Of a DNA stretch of 20,421 nucleotides, positions 1 to 9,000 are shown piece after piece. Under the pieces are notes generated by a model. It saw only the letters and a list, made by a program, of their open reading frames with translations. It was not told the DNA's origin and made no database searches. Location: the NCBI RefSeq assembly GCF_001553005.1, contig NZ_KQ959906.1:1-20421 (forward strand). Direction: 5' to 3'. A program made the position numbers and the translations under genes. The first letter of the stretch is position 1, and each line of letters begins with the position of its first letter. This DNA is from Gemelliphila asaccharolytica. GTDB taxonomy: Bacteria; Bacillota; Bacilli; Staphylococcales; Gemellaceae.

Positions 1-3000
1 TATCTCTGCTTTTGCTTCGGCTTTTGCTTTAGCAATTTCTGCTAATTTATTTTCTTTTATATTTTTACTAAATTCTTTAGCATCTTGCAGTACTTCATTT
101 ATTGTGTTTAAGACTTTGTCATCATTTTCAGCATTTTGAACTTTTTGTTTTGCTTTTTTAACCATTTCATCTATTTTTGCTAATGCTTTTTGTTTTTCTT
201 CTTTTGAATAGATGTTGCTGTCATTTATTTCATCTTTAATTTTTTGAGTTTCTTCTGTGATGAAGTCATCTGCTACTGGTTTTAACTTATCTAATGGATA
301 TTCTGGTAATGCTGGTTGTACTAAAGCTTCACTTCCACTTTGACCTACATTAACAGTTTTATCTGCTGGTATTATGTCAGTTGATTTATCTTTGTAAGTT
401 ATTACAACTGTTCCATCACCTAAAACTTTAATATCTGCATCTTTTAATTTTCCATCTTCGCCACCATTAGCTTCGATTACTGCTTTTTTAACAGCTTCTT
501 TTTCTATTTCAGTAAGTTTTCCATATTCTGCTACTTTTGTATAAATTGGTGCGTCTACATCTGTTAAATCTGCTATAGTTGGTTTTAGTTTACCATCATC
601 AGCTTTTTTAGTTACAAGTTTTTCACCATCTATAGTTTTTGCAGAACCGTCAGCAAATTCTACTGTTACTGTTCCATTGTTTTGAACTGTTATATTAGCT
701 GAATCTAACTTACCTGCATTTTTAGCTTTTAAGTTTTCTTTAACTTTTTCTTTTTCAGCTGTGCTTAATCTATTTGGATTTATAACTTCAGTTTTCACAT
801 CAGGAACTAATATTTCTACAGTTTCTGCTAAAGTTTTTCCTTTTGCTTTTTGTTCAACTAATTTTTCTCCTGCCACTATGTTTTCACTACCATCTTTGTA
901 AGTAAGAGTTGCAGTTCCATTAGAAGATACTTCTACTTTAGTAGCATTAGGATTTACTTTTGTTACTTCTTCTTTTACTTTTGCTATTTCTTCTGCTGTA
1001 AGTTTTGTTGTATCTGCAACTTGTACTTTTACAGCTGGAACTTTTGCAGGATTTTTAACAGCTTCGCTCTCTTTTGGAGTTTTTCCTGCTTTTTGAACCA
1101 CAGTGTCTTCTGGTTTGATAGTATTTCCACTTCCATCTGGATATGTAATCTCAACTGTTCCGTCAGTACCTACTACTATATCTTTAGCTTTAGGGTTAGT
1201 GTTTTTAACATTTTCTTTTACCTTAGCTTTTTCATCATCTGTAAGTTTTTTACTATCTTCAACTTCCACTTTAGCATTTGGTTTAACAGCTGGATTTTGT
1301 TTAGCATCTGTTAGTTTTTCTTTTGCTTTTTCTACTAAATCAGTATTTTTGATTGTATCACTACTTCCATCTTTGTATGTGATTGTTGCAGTTCCGTCTT
1401 TAGCTACTTCCACAGTAGTATTTGCTGGGAAAGTATCTTTATTTGCTTCTAGTATTTTTTCTTTAACTTTTGCAATTTCTTTATCATCAAGTGATGAAGG
1501 ATTTGCAACTTTCACTTTTTCAGCTGGGACTTTTGGAGTCATTTCTTCTGCTATTGTTTTAACATAAGGTGATGGACCATCTACAAGATCACTACCTGAA
1601 ATTGTTTTAGTAGTTTTATCTGGATAAGATATTATAACTGTACCGTCACCTTGAACTTCTAATTTAGTTCCTTTAGGGAATTTATCTTTATTGCTAACCC
1701 CTTTAGTGTCAGTTGCATTTTCTAAAGCTTCTTTCACTTTTTCTTTTTCATCAGCTTTCAAGTTAGTTTTGTTTTCCACTTGAACTTTCACTTTTGGTAA
1801 AGCAACATCATATTTAGTAATATCACGCTCTTTTACAAGTCTTTCTCCAGGCAGCTCACCTACTACTTTACCATCTTTGCTAACTGTCACAGTACCTGCT
1901 TTCTTATCTTGTCCTGTAACTGCTACAATAGTATAAGTATATCCATCTTTTTCTTTAAGGTCGCTATTTGCCAACTTAACTTTTTCTAGTACTTTGGCTT
2001 GTTCTACTTGATTTAGATTATTTATGTCGTTAACTTCTACTTTTTCACTTGGTAAGTGTAAGCCGAATTTCAACTTAGCGTCTTGTTCTACTTTGACATT
2101 TATAACTCTAGTTTGATTATCGTCATAAGTAAGTGTTACATCTACACTAGATTCATCTCCTGATACTTTTATAGTTTTATCTACAATGCTTGGAGTTGCT
2201 CCGTCTAGTTTGTTTGTACCACGAACTGCGTCAAGAATAGTTTTTTCATCTTCTGGCGATAATTTTTCTTTATCTTTGTCTTTTCCTTTGATGATTACTG
2301 GTTTTTCAAATGTAAATTCTTCTGCCTCATTTACTGTCACTGTCACTTCTTGCTCTGTAACGTTATTAAATTTATCAAAAGCTTTTACTTTGAATTTAAC
2401 TGTAGTAGCTTCTTTTGGCACTCTTGTCAAGTTATTTGCTAATTTAACTTTGTTTGTAGCTTTGTCAAACTCTAACCAGCTTGGCAAGTTTTCTACCACA
2501 TATGGTTCATTATCTCTTAACGCTGACCCTGCGTCAGTAGCTTTGATTTCGATAGGTTTGAATGTTTCATATTTTTTAACACTTGCGTCACCTAATCCTT
2601 CAAATACTGGACCTGTGCTATCTCCTACTACTTTTACTTTTATAACTTTTGTAGATTGGTCATCGTATGTTAAAGTTACTTCCACATATTTGCTTCCGTC
2701 AGCATCTTCTTTGATTTTTTCTCCGTCTGCTATACTTGCTACCCCTCCGCCAGTTTGGGCATTAGTTAATGTAGCTATAATTAAATCTGCATTTTCTTTT
2801 GTCAAGACAGTATCTTTAGCGTCAGAACCTGAGATTGTTGCTTTTAAAGGAGGTAAAAGTTCTGTTTTACTTAATTGTTTTGTTACTTCTGTTGTGTAAT
2901 CACTTGTACCTTTAGAGGCTTTTACTTTTACAGTAGTATTATTTTTAGTAATTTCATCTGGAATGATGATTTTACCATTTTCTTCTTTAAAGCCTTCTGG

Positions 3001-6000
3001 TAGGTTCCATTTACCTTGATCTTTTTTCGCTTCTACAAGTTTTTCTTGATCTGAATCTTTTGGAGTGTATCCCACAACTACTTTATCGCTATCTGCTGAT
3101 GGGGTAATTGTTATATCTCCATTTTTAAGTGCAGCCACTGCAGGTTCAGATGGTTTAGTGTCAACTACGTTGAATTTAACTTTAACCTCTTTTTCACTTC
3201 CGTCTGGGAAAGTTACAGTTATTGTTTTTTCAACTTCTCCAACTTGGTCAAATTTAGGATTTGCTTTTTCGTCTTTCCATGAGTATTTTGTTTGCTTTGG
3301 TAAATCTTTTGCATTTTTAACATAAGATTTAGCATCATTTGACTGTTCACCTTGTACTTTTTTGATTTTACTTCCGTCACTTGTTAATGTTTCTGGAGAG
3401 TATTTATCACTTTGTGATTTAACCGTGATAACTATTTCTTTAGTAGTCGTATTACCCACTTTGTCTTTTGCTATTACTTTTACAGTTGTTGTTGTTGCAG
3501 TTGTTGGTACTTCTGTAGTTCCATTTGCAAATTTTATAGTTTTACCAGTTTCATCATATTGTAACCAATTTGGTAAATCTTTCACTTCAATAGGTTTGTC
3601 TGCTAAGTTACTGTCAGTAGCATTAACTTTTATTTCTGTGAATCCTTCTTTTTTATAAACTGTTTGATTATCATTTGATAATTCTACTTGTGGTGCTGTG
3701 CTATCTCCTACTACTGGTACTTTTATAACTTTTGTAGATTTATCTTTAAATTCTAATTTTACTTCTACATATTTTTTACCAGCTTCTTCTTTGATTTTAG
3801 CATCTTGCTCTATACTTGCGTTTGCTTCACCTTTTTGGTCGCTAGTTAAACTGTCTAGTATAAGTTTTCTATTATTTTCTGTTACATCTGTATCTTTGTT
3901 ATCACTTCCTGCTATAGTAACTGGAGTTTTAACTTCTTGTAATTCTTTAGCAGTTATAGTAGTAGATTTTTCTGTTGTATAACCACTTGTTCCATTAGAC
4001 GCTTTTACTTTTACAGCAGTATTATTTTTAGTAACTGTATCAGGTATTGTTATTTCTCCACTATCATTTTGACTAAATTCAGCTGGAATTTTCCATTTAC
4101 CATCAGTATCTTTTTCTATTTCTACAGTTTTTTCTGCATTTTCATTAGTAGGTGTGTAAGTAACTGATATTTTATCTGTGTTTGGAGCTGGTTTAATTGT
4201 AACATCTCCATTATCTTTTGCAGTTACTGTCGGTACGTCTGGTTTTTTGTCAATTACATTGAATTTAACTTTCACCGTTGTTTTGCTTCCGTCTGGATAA
4301 GTTATTTCAATTTCTTTTTCTTGGTCTTTTCCTACTGTATTAAGAGTTAATGTATCTGCATTACCATCTTTCCATTTGAAAGTAGTTCCATTTGGTAATT
4401 TATTATTTTCTTTTATAAAGTTTTTAGGATTACCTGCTATATCTCCGACAGTTTTTGTTACTACACTCTTAGTATCTTTAGTGATTGACTCTGGACTATA
4501 TTTTTCAGATTGTGATTTAACTGTGATAGTTATATCTTTAGTAGCAATATTTCCTGCTTTATCTTTTATAGTTACAGTTATTTTTTTAGTTGTTGCGTCT
4601 GTTGGTACTTCTGTAGTTCCATTTGCAAATTTTATAGTTTTAGTTGCTTTGTCATATTGTAACCAATTTGGTAAATCTTTCACTTCAATAGGTTCATCTG
4701 CTAAATTATCGTCAGCAGGTGTTAAAGTAATTTCTCCAAAGCCTTCTTTTTTATAAACTGTAGGATTATCTCCTGCTACTGTAATTGTTGGATTTGTAAC
4801 ATCTCCTAAAACTTCTATTTCTAGTGATTTTTCTACTCCGTCTTTAGATACTTTTACAGTTACATAATTTTTTCCTTGTTTATTAGTGACTTTAGAATAA
4901 GTTACAGTTGCTCCGTCTGGTATTCCTTTAACTTTTGCTTTAACTTTTTCTTGATTTTCTGCTTTAATATCAGAATTATTAGTTAAAGTTTCATTTAAAT
5001 AAACTGGTTTATCATCTTGTTTTGTAAGGTTTATATCAGCTACTACGTTGAATTTAACTTTAACCGTTTCTTTGCTTCCGTCTGGATAAATTACAACTAC
5101 CTCTTTTTCTTTATCATTTCCTACTTCATTTAATGTTATTTCATCTTTTTCTGTGTTATTTTCTTTCCATTTGAAAGTAGTTCCTTGTGGTAACTGAGTA
5201 TTTTTATCAGTATTTTCTACATAGTCTTTTGGTGAATTTACTTTTTCTCCTACTACTTTTCTTGTTGGAGTGTCTGATTTAGCTTTTGGTTTGTATTTAT
5301 CAGCTTGTGATTTAACTGTGATATTTACATCTTTTGTTTGTTCATTTCCTACTTTATCAACTACTTTAATAGTTACTTTCGTTGTTGTAGCTGTTTTTGG
5401 TACAGTATTTCCATTTTTAAGTTTGATAGTTTTAGTAGCTTTATCATAAGTCAACCAACTATTATTATCTAATCCTTCTACTGTTATGTAATCTTTAGTA
5501 GTATCAAGATTTTCATCTGTCGCAGTAATTTTCATTTCTTTGAACTCTTCTGTTTTGTAAATATCTTGATTTTCATTAGTTACTTGTACAGTTGGTTTTG
5601 TAGTGTCTGATTTAATTGGTATATCTATAGTTTGACTTACATTATCTTTTACTACAGTTACAGTTACAACTTTTTTCCCTTTATCTGTTTTTACTGGGCT
5701 TATGCTTGTTACTGCGTCTTTTGGCATATCTTTAATTTTGTCAAGTATAGATTTTTTATCAGTTTCTTTTTCTACTTTTGTTCCATCATTGTCGCTAACA
5801 CCTACTAAAGCTGGGGTAGAATCTTTAGTTTCTAATTTGAATTTACCATTCAAATTATTTTCTGCATTAATTAAGTCTGCTAATGCTTGTTCCACCTTGT
5901 CTTGAGTAGCATTATTATCATTTGCTATTTTTTCAGCTTCTTTTAATTTGCTTTCAAAATCTGTTTTTTGTTTTGTTTCAGAATTTTTATAAATATCTTT

Positions 6001-9000
6001 TTCTTTTAATTCTTTAGCTTTTTTTATTTCTTTATTTAAAGCTTCTTTATTTATATCAATTTTTACTTTTGGTTTACTTGGATTTAATTTATTAATTGCT
6101 TCTTCTAAATCCTTAGTCAACTGTTCAACTGTGCTAGAATCAGCATCAACTCCTGTTTCTTTTTCAGATACTTTTTTCGCTTCTGCTAATGCTTTTTCAT
6201 AATTTGTTTTATCTTGTTGTTTTGCATTATTTAATCTGTCTTTCACATCTTGTTCTACTGTTTTTGCTACAAGTTTTTGTAAAGTGTCCATTTTGCTATC
6301 AAGGTCATTTGCTTTACTTACTTCATTATTTATGTCAGTGTCACTTATCAAGTTATCTATATTATCTTTTAATGATTCTTTTTGTTTTTTGTTTAGATGT
6401 GATAGTTTGTCAATTTCTTCTTTTGCTTGTTTTTGTTTTGCTTTGGCTTGTGCCATTTCGACTATAGAGTCCATTTGCCCTTTTGTTGTGGCTTGGTTTA
6501 TCTGATTTTTATAGTCTTCTTTTTCTGTTTTATCTAAGCCTTGTGTATTTTCTATTTTTTGTTTATATTCTTCTTTTAGTTTGTCGGCTTCTTCTTTTTC
6601 TTTTTTGGCTTTTTCTTCTGCTGCTTTTTTAAGGTGTTCTTCTGCTTTTTTGTCTATCTCGTCAGTTGAACCTGCGTTATTTATATCTTGTTCAGCTTGT
6701 TGTTTTTCTTTTTCAGTTAAGCCAGAATTATTGATATCGTTTATTGCTTTTGATTTTGCATTTTGTTTATCTTTTTCTTGTGCTTTTTTTACTTCATCAT
6801 CTATTGCTGTTTGGTCTTTAGCTTTATCAATATTTTCGTTAAATTGTTTTCTTTCTTCTGGACTCAAATGTTTTAGTTTACCGATATCTTCTTTTGCTTT
6901 GTTTTTGGCTTGGTCTAATTTAAGTTTATTTTGTTTGTCTAGCTCTTGTGCTTTTTTGATTTCTTTTTCTACTTCTTCTTTTGTTTTTGCTTTATCGACT
7001 GAGCCTTTATTATCTTCTGTGAATTGTTTTTTCTCTTCGTTAGACAAGTTTTGAAGTTTATTTATTATTTCTTTTGCTTTTTTCTTAGCTTCGTCTAATG
7101 CTTTTTTATCTACATTAGCTTTGTCTTGTGCTTTTGCTTTTTCTACAATTTCATTGATTTTGTTTTCATCTTGAGCACTGTCTACTTGTGTATTAAAATT
7201 ATTTGTTTCGTTAGTTCCTAAATTTTTAAGTCCTTTTATTATTTCTTTTGCTTGTTTCTTAGCTTCGTCTAAAAGTTTTTTCTTGTCTTTTGCTTCTTTT
7301 GCTTTAGAATCTTCTTCTCGTGCTTTATCTACTACTTTTTTAACTTCTTCAGGAGTAGTTTTTTGTTTTAATTCTTCTTTAAGTTTTTCTTTTTCTTTAT
7401 TGTCTAGGTCTTTAAGATTTCCTATTTCTTTTTCTGCTTCTTGCTTAGCTTTATCAAGGTCTTGTTTTTCTTTTCCTTCTTTTGATTTTTGTTCTGCTTC
7501 TTTTATAATTTCATCTACTTTATCTTGAGTTAGTGTGTCTTTTTTATCTTCTAATTGTTTTTTAAGTTTTTTAGCATCATCTTCAGACAAACCTTTTTTC
7601 TTAAGATCTTCTATTATTTGTTCAGCTTGTTGTTTTGCTTTTTCTTTGTCAAATGGGTTGTCTATGTAGAAAAGGTCATTTTTAGATATTTGGAATTTTA
7701 AGTCCTCTCCACCGTATTTCCCTGCACTTCTGAATTCCAAATTTTCTGAAGCCTGTTGTATGATTTTTTCTACACCCATATCGCCAAAATCTTTATGTAT
7801 TTTTATATTTGAGGTACCAGCAACAGGAGTGTAAATTCTTCCATCTTTATAAATTTCCCAGCCACCTTGATAAGTAACATTTCCCCCCTTGTTGTTTAAA
7901 ATGACATCTTTTTTAAAGTCTTCAAATTTAGATATTTTGCCACTCCAAGTATAATTGTCGAAAACAAAGCGTCTTGCTGCGTCAGCCCACAATCCCTCTC
8001 TGTTTTTTTTAAGATCGTCCCAACTTTTTATTTTTATCGGCGTTAGATAATATTTAAATTGACCATTAGTTTTTAGTTCTGTACCTGGTGAAGTAGAGCT
8101 ACCACCTTTTTTGTAAAGTAGTCTACTAGCTGATATTTTATTAGTTGTTCCATCAGCGTAATGGAAAGTTGCTTCTCCCTTAGAGTCGAATTCTACTCCT
8201 GAATTGTCTAAACCTTTATCTTTTTTCAAGTTTCCATTTTTAAATATATCTGGATTTGCTTTTTTAAGCTCTTCTATTATTTTTCTTTTTTCTTCATCTT
8301 TTACATTTTGGTCATCATCTACTGCTGTTCTGTTCCCCGGTACTGGCGTGAATCTTTCATTCATTTTAGGTATTTGATATATTAGTCTGCTTGGGTCTAT
8401 TGTGTCTGTAGAGTTATCTTTATAAGTTAAAGTTGCTTTACCTTTGCTATCTACTTGTATCCCTTGTTCACCGCCTTGCAGCTGCTCTATAATTGCATGA
8501 TTTGCTCGTTTATTAATCTCAACTAATACTTGTTTAACTTTTTCCTGTTCTGCTGTAGTTAAACTGTCTTTATTTACTACTCCAGTTGTAACCGAGATTA
8601 AAGGTTCATATTTTTCTGATAGTGGGATGTAGCGAGTTACGAGTTTGTTGGCTTCGATTTCGTGTTTAGTACCATCTATATACTTAATAGTTGCCTCACC
8701 TTTTTCAGTTACAGTTATAGCACTATCTTTTTTATCTTCCCCACCAATACCTTTTATAAATTCTTTATTATCTTTGTTAGCATCAAAGATAGCTTCTTTT
8801 ACGGCATTTATTTCGTTTTGTTCTAGCTTAGAAGTATTTTTCACTTCTGTTGTTTGTGGAATTTTTATACCAAATCTGTCTTTATAAGGGACGTGTTTAG
8901 TTACTAATCTACTTCCAGCGATTGTTTGCTGACTTAAATCTCTAAAAGTGATAGTTGTGTCGCCATTATCTTTGACTTCTATTTGTTTGTAGCCGTCATA

